From NCBI GenBank assembly GCA_012861695.1, contig JAAOOA010000016.1:18925702-18989701 (forward strand): a stretch of 64,000 nucleotides of DNA, read 5' to 3'. Both the position numbers and the translations under genes were made by a program. The first letter of the stretch is position 1. Each line of letters opens with the position of its first letter. This stretch comes from Trematomus loennbergii (lineage: Eukaryota; Chordata; Actinopteri; Perciformes; Nototheniidae). Positions 24,509-38,650 of this stretch are shown one piece after another. The notes beneath the pieces are model-generated. The model ran no database searches. It had not been told where the DNA came from and was given only the letters and a program-made list of their open reading frames with translations.

Positions 24509-26025
24509 AGGCCCTGACACACCAAACTGACACCAAAGAACACGGCCCGACGGACCAGACTGTTGTGTCGCCTCACGTCTCCTGCGTCTTGGCCAAGAAG
24601 TCGCACTCGAACACACCGCAAAAGGCACTTTCACACCAAGTACTTTGCCGTACTTAGTTCCCAGTACTTAGTTCATCAGAACTCTTTAGTTCCCGGAACT
24701 AAAGAGCAGATCGCGTTCACACCGGAATAAGTCCCTGAGGGAGGATTAGGCAAATGAAGCCGCTGGCATCCATTCTTCTTCTTCTGCTTTAGGTTTACTG
24801 GCAGGCCGCAAACAACTTCACAGTGTATACTGCCACCCGAAGTCCCCGGCCGGAGTAAATCGCCAGAACGCCGACACCTCCTCGTCACTCCACCGCTCCC
24901 ATGTTTTTTATTGTGTTGCCATAAGTTAGTCTCTCTCCGTTGGTGCGCGGGCTAATGCTAATAATGCTAATGCCAGCAAATACAATGGCGGCTTCACAAA
25001 ACTTTTCCGAGTTTTACGGGGCGTGGTTTGCAATTCGCCCAGCCAATCAGAAATGGGAACCTTTTTCTCCCAGGAAAGTACCTGCTCTCTAGCAGGGACT
25101 AAAAAGGGGTGAAAAGGTTACAAAAGGTTCGCAAAAAAAAGTTCTAGTTCCAGATCTTTTTGGTGTGAACGCAAAATCCCAGGAACTATCGGAACTATTC
25201 CTGGGAAAAGTACTCCGGTGTGAAAGCGCCTAAAGACTTCAGCCGGCGGCCAAGTAGCACGTACGCACTGCGCATGTGTGAGTGGCAATAACTCTCCTTA
25301 CCAGCAGGCGGCGGTAGTGTGTATTCTTCATTCAAAAGAGGCAACCGGAAGACAGACTGCGTGATATATATAAACTTCAGCTCTCTGAAGCAGAAAGAAA
25401 CTATTTAAGCATTGTGGCTGGCAACCTTAAAGTACTGCTGCTACCACATTCCATGCATCAGTAATTATAATCCAAGATTATATTAATAGACAACATCATA
25501 ACACTGACAGGCAAATTATGTATCATCATGTACATCTGTATCTTCTGACTTTTATTGTAGTATAGCTAATTTTATCCTCATTCTAATGTTGTGTTATCTA
25601 ATGGCTGTAGTATGAAGGTACGAAATAAAGTTTTGTATTTCGCAGTAGTGGTAAAAAGTGGTTTATTATCAAATGTAGAACTGTACAATGCAAACAATCG
25701 ACTAAAATACAATAAGATAAAAATAGTAAGTAATACAATAAAAAGATATATATAATAGCCGTCTGTGTGTGCCTAATCGTTTGTTTGTGTACCTCACTTC
25801 CGTTTCGCTTCTCATGCACTGATTCGCTGAACAGTCAATCAGAGTGATTTATTTTGCCGACAGCCTCCGCTGCCGATTCAACTTGGTCAATCGGCAGCGG
25901 AAGGTGTCGGCACGGCCGAAAAGACAGGACGGTGCGGGACACACCAATCTGAGTAGGGCGACAGGACGCTCATCGACGGCCAGACATCTATCGACGGCCG
26001 AAATCGGCTTGGTGTGTCAGGGCCT
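24509..26025. mobile_element. PIF/Harbinger-type TIR transposon with nested second transposon, TAA target duplication
   Basis: The ends AGGCCCTGACACACCAAACT and, on the reverse strand, AGGCCCTGACACACCAAGCC are inverted repeats. TAA flanks both sides (24506-24508 and 26026-26028), the 3-bp TWA duplication expected of PIF/Harbinger elements. Without the nested family A element (24623-25231) it is about 900 bp. It carries no transposase. GATTCGCTGAACAGTCAATC and CAGCGGAAGGTGTCGG lie in the right part. Confidence 0.8.
24623..25231. mobile_element. Family A TIR transposon (609 bp), nested in the Harbinger-type element
   Basis: It has the same ends as the copy at 10264-11955: AGGCACTTTCACACCAAGTA on the left, and on the right TACTCCGGTGTGAAAGCGCC plus T. 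AAA lies on both sides (24620-24622, 25232-25234), a possible 3-bp target duplication. This is the compact form, lacking the 1.1-kb insertion. Since it interrupts the Harbinger-type element, it inserted later. Confidence 0.8.
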
Positions 26026-26028
26026 TAA

Positions 26029-28344
26029 AGTGAAGTATGATCTGAAGCTACAACACACTGTTTAGGCTAATAGAGGCTGTCAACATTTAAAATGTCACTC
26101 ATGACCTCGGCTTTTAATCATTTACAGGGGTTCGGGCATAAGTGATTTCCATTAAAAGTAGCCTAAATCTAAGCCTGGCGCGGTTTGGTATCATGGTGGT
26201 CTCAATAGTGATTGATGATACAGTAGGGCCTTGCGGCAATGTTGCCCGCAGTGTATTTTGTGTCTGTCTAGATTTTATTGATCTGTGATGTGATGGAAAG
26301 CTGCAGTTTTGCCTCTCTGTGAAGGCGGGACGTCTTTGTTTAGGCACTACAGCAGCAATGAGGATCCGTAAGGTTTTATGACCTTGATTTGTTGTTTTGT
26401 AAAAATGTATTTTTAAATGCTTTCTTTCAAACTCTGCCATCATGTTGAAGAACTCTGCGGCCTCCATTCAGAGCAATTTGATGTTACCTAAAAAGGCAGC
26501 GAGATTAAATGCTCATCCATTTAGCTTTTTAGGGGAAAATGGATCATATTTTTGTGGAGTGCATTCGGACATCTTCATATATCAGCTTAATCATAGGGTT
26601 GTGGTGCACCCCAACTTTGTTTGTGTCTTTGTTAATGCCATGCACATGTGACCAATGACATGCTTGCACAGATGAGTGAGCGCCAGCCTCTCAGCTGTAG
26701 AGGCAGAGAGACGTCTGCTTACATTCAAGAACGTATTGTGGTGGGAGCATGCCAGACGTTGTTTGGATGTTTTGCTGTTGGCTTTGGCATAAAGCAGTAC
26801 TCCACATCTGAAATATAACCCCCTATGGAAGTGAATGTCATCTTTAAATGTTGAGTTATAGCTTCAATATACCTTTGATCCCCTGGCAACTCCTATTTTA
26901 TTTGTCTTTACATATTGGCCCTCTACATCGGTCATGATGATTCTTATTTACGTTTTGTTTTGTCCTCTCATACAGTGGGATATGAGTTCATCCCCATAGA
27001 AGCACCTTCACTGCAGCAATATATTTTAGCAGGAATAGCTTGACTTGCTCCAGGCTAAACGCAGCTGGGCACCACATGCCTCATATCCTTGGTGCTTTCC
27101 ATGAAGCATTTAGAGACAAGATACTGCTTCCACCTTTGTTTCACTTCACTGGCTTCTCGTCTATTTGTGTCTCTTTTTCTTATCAAAAGATGTATATCAT
27201 TCACGGTACCGACAGGCGGAACCCATCATCAGACACTGCATTTAAGTTCTCATTTAAGAGATCCATGCTGTGTAAAGTGCAGGCAGGCCTTGTTTGGATA
27301 GCAGCTGATGAATGCTGGAATGCTTTTGGTCTTATCATGTTGTCGTCAAGATCCAGCCACAGCAGCCCGAGCTACGCACGAGCGAGACACGATGTCATCT
27401 TGAACTCAGAGGTTTGCACTACGCTGTGAGTCACGCTTTAAATCAACATTTCCCTCTACTGCTTTTACAGCTTCAGCTCACACACAAGCAACTCCTGTGA
27501 GAACAAAGGTGCCACTTTTCATATTTAGATGTAGATTCCTGCAGGAACCATCTAATTGATGTGTTTTCGTGTTGAATTATGGCACTTTTATGGTTCACAA
27601 TCCAATTTAAATCGCTCATTAAAATGTTTTTTCATTTAAGTGCTTAAAATGAGAATATTTTGGTTTGTCTGACTTATTAGGTTTGCTGTACAAAGTGCTC
27701 AGTATTGCCTGCACCATTTTTTGAATGCCCTAGTTGTTGCATATACCTCAGCATTTTCCATTAGTCTTGTTGTTTTTCTTTCAGTTGAAGTTAAAGTATC
27801 CATTTACTTTTTTATGATTATTTCTACACTGTATTTTATATGGAACGCTACTATAATCACCAATTCCAGTTGAACACATGAAGAAAAGAAAATATTAAAT
27901 CCAGTGGGTGAATACATTTGAACATTGTGGTAACCATCAGCCCAGTCACTGAAATATGGCTAGCGTTTCTTTCATAGCCAGAGCGCTGGTGACACAGGCG
28001 ACAACAGTACGACTGGCTGTCTGTCAAAGTTTCCAGCATTCGCTTTTAGTCTACGGTGAGCACAGATCTGGTTGTGATTACTATAACGGAGACAGTAAAT
28101 CATGACGCAGCATGAGACTAATTTGTGGTAGGGAAAAAAAAACGACCCGGCCCTTTCTTTATGGAGCCACAGTTAACTACAAAAGACACATTAAGGCGCA
28201 CGAAAGAAAGTTTCAGTGGCAGAAAATCTGGGAAAATGAGGAGCCACAAAGATGGCTAGAGAAATCGTTTATTGTTTTATTGCTCATTAAATAATGTACA
28301 GACAAATTAAGGGGTTCACCAACATTTAGTGTCTTAGTAGGGTT
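26029..28344. other. Intergenic DNA, nothing recognised
   Basis: No coding exon or repeat that I can support. Confidence 0.45.
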
Positions 28345-28430
28345 CTGGGCCACCACGGTCCACAAGAACAGCATCAATGCTTCTTGGCATAGATCCTAAA
28401 AGTCTGCTAGAGGGATGAACAGCGGGCTTT
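28345..28430. repeat. Probable fragment of a widespread fish interspersed repeat
   Basis: TTCTGGGCCACCACGGTCCA, then CAGCATCAATGCTTCTTGGC, then CTGCTAGAGGGATGAACAGC resemble, in order, a dispersed repeat often seen in fish genomes. The match is from memory and the superfamily is not certain. Both ends are ragged and there is no TIR. Confidence 0.4.
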
Positions 28431-31400
28431 CAAAATATATTTTGTCATTTAATCTTTTGATGATGACGGAGAATGTGCTTTAGAGGGCTATTCCATGGCA
28501 ACCCATACCTTAAATATATAACGAGATGTCGGGGCTATGGCCGCTATGGAGATGCCAATTCAGACCCGCAAGAAATATGATTGGTTAGTTGCTTGTGCTT
28601 TCTCTCGCAATTTACTGATGCTGGCAGAGCAAGAAAAAATACCCCTTGTGTCCTGTATGGAAGGATCTGTGTTTGTTTAGTTTCTCCATGTTTTTTTCTT
28701 TATGTTAGTGTGTGTAACCCTGACTCATCACTTAACTAGATCACCTTAATCGCATAACAAACCACCGAAAAAAAATTAAAAGTGCAGAATGGGTAATTTA
28801 TGTTTGTTATCTCACCTGTGTGGATGAGTTGACGCAGATCTAACTGCGTTCTAGTCAGAATTTTCCACTCTGGTTGGAGGCTTGGTGAGTCAGCATCAAT
28901 AAAAAACGTTAGGGCAATCATGCCCTCTCTGAGCCAAAATCCAGCACTGCAAACATCAGGCAGATAGAGTAGGATTGCCTCGCATATCATTTTTCTTCTT
29001 TCTTTATTTGGAAACTTTTTTGGTTTTCTTATTTTTTTATTTACTGAAACATATTTGTGTCATTGTAAAACCACAACATGTTTAATATAGCCCAAAACAG
29101 CATCCATAAAGAGAGGCTATAGCAGTATGAGATAACTAATAGGCATTCTAGAGACTCCTTAATTTTTCAAGTCTCCCATACAACACAAACAATGTTTAGA
29201 AGTGCTCAGTCTGCCCCCTAATCGTTGGCTCTTGAGATGTTTTTGTCTCTACAGCTCTGCTTCTCAGTTTTAACTCCTTTGAATCTTCCTCTCCGGGTCA
29301 AATGATTCCCTGGCTTCACAGCAGTTCTGTGGTGGCTCCACTAATGGCGCTGTAATTTTGCATTTCTTTGAAGTGCTCCCCGACCGTTGTGTTACCTGAA
29401 GTCTGCGCTTCTCTGAGGTTTTGGGATGGGGCAGGGTAGCTACCCTCTGCAGCCTAATTAAATGTAATTGCTCCATTTTGTAGTGGTGCCCGTGTGGAGA
29501 GGGGAAGCCTTGTAATAAGGGAGATTGCGTGAAGGGTCCGAGGATCACAGACGCAAAGAGGAGCCACGAGGAGACGATCGGAGACGCTTCCCCCTCTGTC
29601 GCCTCCTCTGTCCTGAGCAGACCTAGTCATTACCCCTCCACTCTTCTCACTCCGGCTCTGTCTCTCCTTTCCTTCATTTCTCCCTCATCCTCTCTTTCAT
29701 CATCACTCTGTCTTTCACACACACAGTCATGCATGTGCACAGCAAGAGTGTGTTGCATATTCCACTCAGAAACATGCTCCATATGCAGCTACATTGTTTT
29801 TCCCCCTTATCTAAAATGTTGTTATCTCGAGATGAAAGAGATTCCTCGCTGCTCGACGCTGAATCCTGAGTGTGTACAGGAAGTGTCTGGCATGATGTCT
29901 ATGGCATTCCCTCAGGTGGCGTCACAGTTGTGGGTGCAAAAGCTGGAATTCTTGGAATCCTTCAGGCACCCCTGGGATTCCGTAACTGAGTCAGACACCC
30001 AAATGGGCTGTTTATCCCCCTGACACTGACTGCTGGAGCGACAGGAGACACATTCTTTCCGGGAAAGAGGAGAGGGAAAAAAAGGAAATTACAGAGAAGG
30101 AGAGAGACAACATGACACACAGAGAGAGGGAGCGGCAGCATGACCCTGTGGGATGACAGGCTGACAGGGGATTCTGATGATGTGTTTGCTGTGGGTGCAA
30201 AGGTGACTTAGATTGTGGGATAAGCATCGTTTTCCCTCTCTGTTCTCTCTTTTTTGGGGCAGTGCCAGAAAAACATCCAGTGGGGTTGACGGCATTCCTT
30301 CCTGCTGCTTTAGCTCCACATACTTTTCCCGCGTCAGGGTATCCAGCAATTTGCCTCCCTTGTCTTCTTCCCAGCTCTCCCCCTCCTTCTCCTCCTCCTC
30401 CACCACCCGTCTTCTCCACTCCGTGGTGCCAGTGCGTCTGCCACACAGCCCGTTAAGGCTAATGCGACACAGGCTCCGGATCACATTTCAGCCTCACATG
30501 AGCACCCCCCCTACTTCATCTCCCCTTCCTCCACACCCTCCCCATTTCCTCTCCCGAAGCTGACCAGGCCTGGCCCAGGAAGTATACTTTTGATCGGAGA
30601 GCACAGATCAATAAAAGCACAGGATCCCTAAGTCATCATTTGGTGTTTTATGATCCAGGAAAGTGCCCGCTAAATGATTTCTCTGCTTGTTCAAACGGTT
30701 TTGTGAAGCCTGAAATGGGTGGCAGAAGCCAAGCTTGGGCTCAGATGAAGCAGGAGGTGTGTGTGTTTGTGTATCTGTAAGCGTGTGTCTGCTTTCCTAA
30801 CAGTGAGAATAGGGGTCTCTCAATGATAAAAGCTAAGGAGGGAAACATCAAAAGTGTGGCTGGGGAACGATTGTGGTGAGATCGCACACAGTGTCGGGCC
30901 TGCTGTCTCTCGCATGACCTCCCTGTCATGTGGCTTCCATGAGAACCAAACATCCAGCCACAGTTGTTTCCATACAAAACCAAACTGCTTTGGTGATCCC
31001 AATGCCTTTTTTTCCTGTTTTCTTTTTTACAACCACAAAGCTAATTTGTCGTTTGGCTGTTACTGCACGGCTGCTTTTTATTCATCTTATCGTGTGTGAA
31101 AACTTCGGTATTGCAGACGGTGGCACACTTATCATCTAATTTAAAGCAAAACTTCACAGCTATCTGTGGCTTCTCTTCATTGTGAGCCTAATTCTCCTTT
31201 CCTATGTGTTCAATCCCTACCTATCCTGGTAAACACAGTTAGAAGACTCCAAAAAGATGCTTATTTAAAACATCAGTGTTGTGTACTTGTACTTGTGCTA
31301 CTGCGACATAAATCTGCCAACCTTATCACGCTCCTGTTCTAAACAGGGGGCATAACCAATTAACGCGGCATACACAGTAATTCGCTGTCTGCGTGTTGGA

Positions 31401-34400
31401 TAACTCCTCACTCCCAGTTCCCATTAGTGGCTTATAGCTGCAGAAGTTCATAATTATACCATGAATTGTATATGTGCTTGATTCGTAATTATACCATCTG
31501 TATAATTATAGATTCATGCTTCCTTTGCAACCTGTTTTGACACATATTGCGTGAACTCTTATGATCAGAGCTATCGGTGAGTAAATGTTATTGAGTCAGG
31601 GATTGCAGAAGATCTTTGGGCAAATGTTTCTGTTGTTACCAAACATTGGGTAAAAACTGTTTTGGTATTAAAAGTGGAAACGATTTAACTCCTGTTCTCT
31701 GATGACAAGACTGTCCATCCATGTGATAATACTAACTGGTTCTCACTTCTAAAGAGGCCCATTTCCTCCATTTATTTTCTATTCTTAGCAAACATATGAT
31801 GTTTTTTTTTTCTAGAGCTATGAAGTATTTCCAACATGAAACTGCATTTTTTTTTCTAACCACGTGTCTACTCTATGATTACTGCCTTTTCGCTCTACAG
31901 TCATGGTATAGTAGGTGCCCTGGAATTAATGTAATTGTTTGAAGTGTAAAGTGTAAAATTAGCATCAGATGGCATTCATTTATGAGTTTATCAAATCCAG
32001 ATGGAGCCATATTTTACTCGGCATGATTCAAATATCCATCTCTTTGAGTCTGCTTGCAATTAAACCATTCAGTAAACGTTCAACAGCCTGAGAAAAATCC
32101 ACTCTTTTGGTATCGGTGGGACACAAAGCAGGGTGAGCTGTTAACACCGGGAAAGACCACCCCTGATTTAGACTGTAAATGATATTATATGTCCGTCGAG
32201 GCTCAAAGTCCTACATCAAAGGAAAGCAGCAATACAACTGTGACGGGTTTTTGCCCTGTGTGAGAAAATCTGTAGTGTTTTGAGTGCTGTAGAGTTAATC
32301 TCTTGTTTGGATACACAACAAGCATGGCATTCCTGTTGAGGTACACTGTATGAAACACAGCCAATCAAGTGAATAATGGATAAGGAGCCAGAGGACCAAT
32401 AAAAGGTGCATTATGGGAAACTCCAGATGTTTGGTGTGATCGAGGGAAAACAAGTAAAAGTCAGAATTTGCCCTCGGGCATCATGGGGTTGTAATTTCCA
32501 CCCCATTAAGATACATTAGTGTTAATTAGTTAGAAGACAAGGAGCTGTTGTGTTGTGAGAAGAAAGCCTATTGTGTTGAGAGTGTGTTGAGAGAGTGTGG
32601 ACAGCGGCAATTAGACTTATCTGCAAATGTTGGCAAATGAAAACGTCAATTCTTAACGAATGGAAAATATTTGTGTGCAGTTGTTAAACAAATAAACAGT
32701 GTGTAAAACCACAGATACAATTAATTAGAAAAGAGTATTTTGTGGTTAAAGAGAAGAAAGGCAAAGGAATACGTCAACATTGTGATTATTAAAGTGTAAC
32801 TTAATGACAGAATTGGGACTGCCTGTGATACAAATCATCTTCAAACCACATAATGAGACGGAATAAACCTGTTTCTTTGAGTTGATATGGCTAATCCTGA
32901 AGACAGCAAATCTGTTGTGTATCTTTCTCATGAAGTTCAAAAGGTAAAGCTCCCGATCAGGTGACAGGTAGCTCAAGGGGTTGAAGCCTGCATTAAAGTC
33001 TCTTTTATTTCCTTTCACTTTCAAATATTTACCGTCCTCTAAGTGTAAATAAGGTTAACCAGAAAGAGAGAGAGAGAAATGTGGGAAATAAGGCAGTGGG
33101 ATTCACCGATTCATTTCCTAATTCTATTCATTTTAAGAGGAATAAGTATGTAAAAGCAACCATTTCAGACTATTAGACAAAGTAAGTTCCCCACAGAGAC
33201 AGAGGTGGACCACTGAGGACTTGATAAGCTTCACAGGGGTCAAAGGGGCAACATGTAACTGAGAGAAAAAATAAAATACGTATCGGACTCTCTCATTAGA
33301 GTGCAGCACCGTGGGGACTTCCTGGTTAATAACTGGGATGGGGTTTGCATTACTTTGTGTCTCAGCAGCAGGAGAGGAACACAACCCTTTAATACAGCAG
33401 CTTCAATTACACCACATCAGGAAAACGATGTCCCCTTAGATCCCATTAACAAAAATAATTCAAGGAAACTGGCATGTTTGTGTGCGTGTGTCTGGTGCCA
33501 TGTGTTTTTGTGCTTTTATGAGGAGTTTACAGTGTCCTTTGGTGAGTTAAATTTGCCCTATTGAATCATTGAACGGCTCCAGAATTCCGACATTTGTCAG
33601 AACTGTCCTTTAGTCAGTGCTGGAGAGACTGTTTTTAAAAGTGCACCAACATCTGTTCAATTGCTCTCATTGATAATCATCTCAACTACCGGCAAATTGC
33701 TGCATCTTATCGTGGGCAATTAACAAAATACGGAACTTCTAAAACACCCTCCGGCTGTCTTTCCTCTTCCTGAAATGCTCTCTCTCTCTCAGCTGCTCAG
33801 ACATATGTAGCCAGTGGCCTCATGTCAGGGGATGCCTGTCGTAGTGAATGCCCATTAAAGGAAGCTATTTTGTCAAATGCCAAAGCCATTGAGTTGCTTC
33901 ATATCCTGTCAGATAAGCGGCCACAAAGAGCTCTCTTTTTTTCCCCGGCTCCTTAAGCGTTCTGAACATCTCAACATCCTCCCCTCTTCCTCCCTGTTAA
34001 CCTCCTACTCCTCTTGTTAGTTGATGAAAAGCGTTGTAATGTCAGGAAGGACACACATTCCTGACAATGTACTCACAGATCTCTGAGGAGCAGGGTTTAG
34101 CTTCCTTGCAAAGAGTGTGACAGATCAGAGGCAAGAAGGGACGGAGAAAAGAGACGGAGCAGAGAAGAGTAGTGGTACAAAACATTTGAGTGGAACTGAG
34201 AAATAAATGTGATCAAATGAGGGGAGAAACTCTTGAAAAATACACACAACTCTGCTCCATCATAAATGAGCCACTAATTAGACAGCTTTTCTCCTCTGTG
34301 GGAAAGCTGAAGCTCTGAAGGCCAATCTTGACAATGTGCTGAATGTAACATCGCACGGCTCAAAAGTGCACCCATTAAAAATAAATAACTTTATGTGATT

Positions 34401-36554
34401 GCACATTTATGTGAGTCCACTTTAGCAAGTTTTCTAAGTTCATCATTGTGATTGTAAACTACATGCACAGCACAACAAAACAGCCTCTATGCGTCTCCAG
34501 CAGGCCAGTGTTTACAAAACTCACTCGTGGCAACATTTGGACGTCTTGCAAGTAAAATGCTCAAATAAAGAGCAGACTTGGTACTCAGCCCCAAACCATT
34601 AGTATTGAGCTTATGCACTCAACGTGGTACACAAGCGTTAATTGCCTTGTTGCCTGTAACTGTTTTTGCAATCACTTTTTAACACTGTTGTTTTTCTACA
34701 CAAAGTTACTTGGAAGAGATTGTAAACACCTGTATGCTGGGAAAAATAGTTTGTGATTGGTACACTTCAACGCTTTTTTCACAGGCCGGTGATTTGTGTT
34801 ATCTTACAAAAGCTTGTGGTTCTTGTTGTCCAATCAAGGATCTTTCATCACTTAACTCTCTTTAAAGCTTTGGGTCCTTAATGATATTCTATTCTAAACC
34901 TGAAGCTGACCTGGAAACTGTCTCCAGATGCCCAAGTTGTTGACTCAACAAGAAGGAACTACACAGTACATCATCAACCTTTTTAAGATCCTGATAATAA
35001 TATGTTTTAACATTTTTACTTCAAATGGATTCAAAATCATTGAGCTTTTGCACATTATTTTTACAATCTGTGACGTTTTATAGTCCATAAATGCCTCCAT
35101 TTTATAGGCACATTTTCAATTTGTCAACCTGAACTACTTCAATTTAGTTGCCTTGCTGACTGTGCAGAAAATGCAGCTATACAGAATGTATTACTAGCAA
35201 AAACAGTGTAACATATGAAGCATTCCCAGTTTGGCTCCTATCAAAATGGCTGAGATGCTTGTGGCTTTGTGATTAAGCTTCTGCAAACCACACAACCCAT
35301 GGAGAGTAAACCCAACATTCAAACCAAAACCCAGATACAGGCAGCCTGGGCAACAACAGTGGCATATTAGTAATTGCCCCAATACAACATGTCTGTCATT
35401 TGTGTGTAACCCACATTCAGGAAATTCTACTTCTCAGCAAATGGAATTAAGTTTTGGAAGCTTTAGGGGGTTTTGGGGGAGTATTATACAGCCAATTGAC
35501 ATCCCTGTATTGTCTGGAGGAATTAGGAGCTTGCTCAGTTGATTAATGTGGAGATGTTTTAGCTTCACTATATCGCTGTCCTGACTTTTTTCACATGTTG
35601 GTATTATTTACTTGCAAATACAGGTATCCTGGTGATAGGACTTCAAAGTGAACAACAATTATCAACAGCCTCATTACTTACCCCAAGTCCCTGTGAATAC
35701 GAAGGGGAAAATAACCCATCTGTCCGACAAATGCTTCCATATGGACACAAAGGCTTGGTCACATTCTTGTGGAAGTAGAAGCATGTCCTTTAATCTAAGA
35801 GACATAATCAATATATGATAAGGACTTTAGCCACAGGGCAAAGCGGGAGTTTGAAGATAACGTAAAACAAGATTAGTGATGGGACAAAATAGGGTGGTGG
35901 GGGGTGATGTTAAATTAAAACATTATGCATGGTGGACTGGAGTCAGTTGCTTGGTAATCACGGGTTGCTATCAGACCTTTAGATCACTTCCTGCAAGCTT
36001 AGCTCAGCCGTATTCAAGTGATCATTGTTTTATCTGGAAGGAATGCTAATTGTAGTTGTAGAATAGCAAAGCATTGCCAACATCACCAAAATACACGATG
36101 TGGTCTGTTTAAATGAGACAATACATGCCTTCACAACAACTATTATACAAAGGAGACATTGGAGGACCAATTTGAAATGCAATCTCTGTCTAGCAAATAT
36201 TTACCAACTGCCAAAGACAGGCATGGATCCTAAAAAATAGCTAGCATGGTTAATGACTGAGTGTGGATAAAGGCTGAAATGTACATTTCAGTAACAGAGG
36301 GATAGACTGAGGCTCCTGAGCTCTCAAGCCCCTTGGGAATGTGCAGAGTTGGACATTTGATGCACAACATAACCATCTCTACAACATTTTCAATCAATGT
36401 TTCAACCCAAATATCAGTAGAGCTAAAAAATGACGCCATGGATGGAGGGAGGTTTTGGGCTGGTTTTAAGAAACTGAATTATATCATATTTGTTTATCTC
36501 TGGAGCTGTATCTTATGATATAGAATGGCACAAAGGGGTGCTGTTGGTCTCTAA
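28431..36554. other. Intergenic DNA, nothing coding recognised
   Basis: About 8 kb of non-coding DNA. A pyrimidine-rich stretch (TCTTCTTCCC, CTCCTCCTCC) lies around 30350-30420 and a GA-rich one around 30060-30130. No transposon ends found. Confidence 0.5.
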
Positions 36555-37280
36555 TGGCGCATTTCCACTGCAGGGCCTCGCACGGCTTAGTACGGTATAG
36601 TTAAGCCTAGGTAGGCCAGGCTCACTTTATGCTGCGTTTCCATTACAGTTTAGGAATTGGGGTAGTAATTATAGTAACGCAGTGTAGGCGGAGCCGTGAC
36701 GTCATCTTCAATGCGAAACACAAAACCAACATCAGCCGTTAGCTGTTAGCCCTCAGAGCTCACAGCTCCTCATATCTGTTCAGAAACTAGACAAAAGTTA
36801 AACAAGTACAAACCACAGACTGTCTGTGTCATGGCGAATACAGTCGCTGGTTTATTTATGTCTGTATAGGCCGTTGTTGTGAGTGTGGACGGTCGAAGCA
36901 TTTACAATGTTAGCTTAGCCGATCTCCATTCAGAAAATACGCATTTTAAAAGGTTTTTCGCCTGCCGTCTTGTTTGCAGATTTGTTAAAGCATTAATTCA
37001 TGGTTTTTACTAACCGGTATCAGTATGTTGTTACTTCTGCATCATTTTGAATTAAATTAAATCACGGTCAAATATGTTTATTTTGTTGTAGTTCTCTCAC
37101 TAGTTTAGCATACTCAGCCCGGATGTTGGCCCAGAAAGAACCTCGATTTTGGAGAGCCAGAAAAACTGTGAAAAAGTACCCGCTAGCCGGAACTACGCCT
37201 AGTGGAAACACAACCAAAAACGGGCCGGGCACGGCACGGCACGCTTAAACCGCACTCCGCGCTGTAGTGGAAATGCGCCA
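36555..37280. mobile_element. PIF/Harbinger-type MITE (726 bp) with TAA duplication, containing a nested look-alike
   Basis: The left end TGGCGCATTTCCACTGCAGG and the reverse-strand right end TGGCGCATTTCCACTACAGC match in 16 of the first 16 positions. TAA lies at 36552-36554 and 37281-37283. A second pair of inverted ends of similar type lies inside (TGCGTTTCCATTACAG near 36633 and, reverse strand, TGTGTTTCCACTAGGCG near 37213), suggesting one element landed in another. No transposase. Confidence 0.8.
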
Positions 37281-37283
37281 TAA

Positions 37284-38650
37284 AATAAGAGATGCTTATC
37301 TGCATTCCCACATTTAGGTCATGCACACAGAGTATAGCAAACTATCACACCACACAGGGAGTCTCATTTTTCATATTTTATAGTTCTAGGAGAAAATTCA
37401 GATATACTTGTACTGGTAAAGAGCTGGAAACATGGAAGAGAGCTTTCTCTGGTCTTTAATTGGGAAAAAATATGCACCTTTTCTCTAATGTAAGATTTGC
37501 GGTATCAGGGCGGATTAAGTGGCTTTTTCCAATCGATGCGTGTAGTCTGTGGTTTGCACCAGCAGCTGTATTTGTGTATGGATTCTTTCAATGTGCTCAG
37601 TTTATAAAATTAGGGGAAAGGATGTTATACACAATAAATGTAAACCTTTGTCTCTGGCTTTGGCTGAAATTGGATGCTGGAGTGTGTGTGAGTGTATGAT
37701 TTATACCTTTCTATAAAATGTCAGCTGTGCGAGTGACAGTAATATGACGTTTCCCACCCACAACGGAGGAACACACACACAGTCAGAAACCTCAACACGG
37801 CTGTTTGCTGAGGCTATAGGGTGTTCCCAATCATTTTCTTACCCACAACATTGACAATAAGCATGCTGCACTATTAAGCTTTGGAGGACGCCGGTAGTGC
37901 ATAAAGAAATAAAGCAGATTTATGTTGGGCTGTAATTTGTGGGCATCTTGATGTTTGAAGTTAACATCAGGACTTTTTAACTTGTGCACTCGGGCGGGTT
38001 TAACAGTAAACGTTGGCAGGGATGAGCTGTGCAAACGTCTGTAGAAAAAAGTGAACTTGACCACTTTGCTCATTTACATTCACTTGGTGTTGCCTGTTGT
38101 CAGCTCATTTAGAGCTCCTCAGATGTTGGTGTGAACAAATCAACATTTAGATAGCGTACTAATGTGCCGCTGAGAAGACCCTCTGAAGATAACTACCTTT
38201 GATATGACCCCTGCGTCTCACACTGTCCCCAGCTTAGCCCCACCAGCAGGGGTAAGACAATCCAATCCATTTGCCCCCCAGAGAGATCAAAGCCCTGACC
38301 TCCTCCTTTTCATTCTATTACCAAAGTCTCCACCTTTGCAAAGTCTATACAAATGAGATTGTGCATCAGCCAGTGCTTTGAAAGGACGAAAAACAAGCAG
38401 GAACATTAAAGAGTTTGGGTGATAAAGAAGAAGAGATGGACTGGGGGGGCGGGTGGCATGAAAGGAGGTGGCAAGTGGCGAAAAGACTCTGATTAAGGCC
38501 TGATGATTGTTAATGGGACAATGGCTGAACCACTGGGGCCATTACTGTGCTATTGTCTGATAGGGTGCTTCCCTATTGAGTTTAGGCCTGCCATTACACA
38601 ACATGCAGGGCTTTTGATGCTCCTGTTTAACCACGGGGACATTTGTACAT
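37284..38650. other. Intergenic spacer, nothing recognised
   Basis: Non-coding, about 1.4 kb, no repeat ends. Confidence 0.45.

Noticed and set aside
30012..30563. Overlapping frames on both strands in a pyrimidine-rich region
   Set aside because: Low-complexity TCC/CTC sequence; no conserved motif or plausible splice signals.
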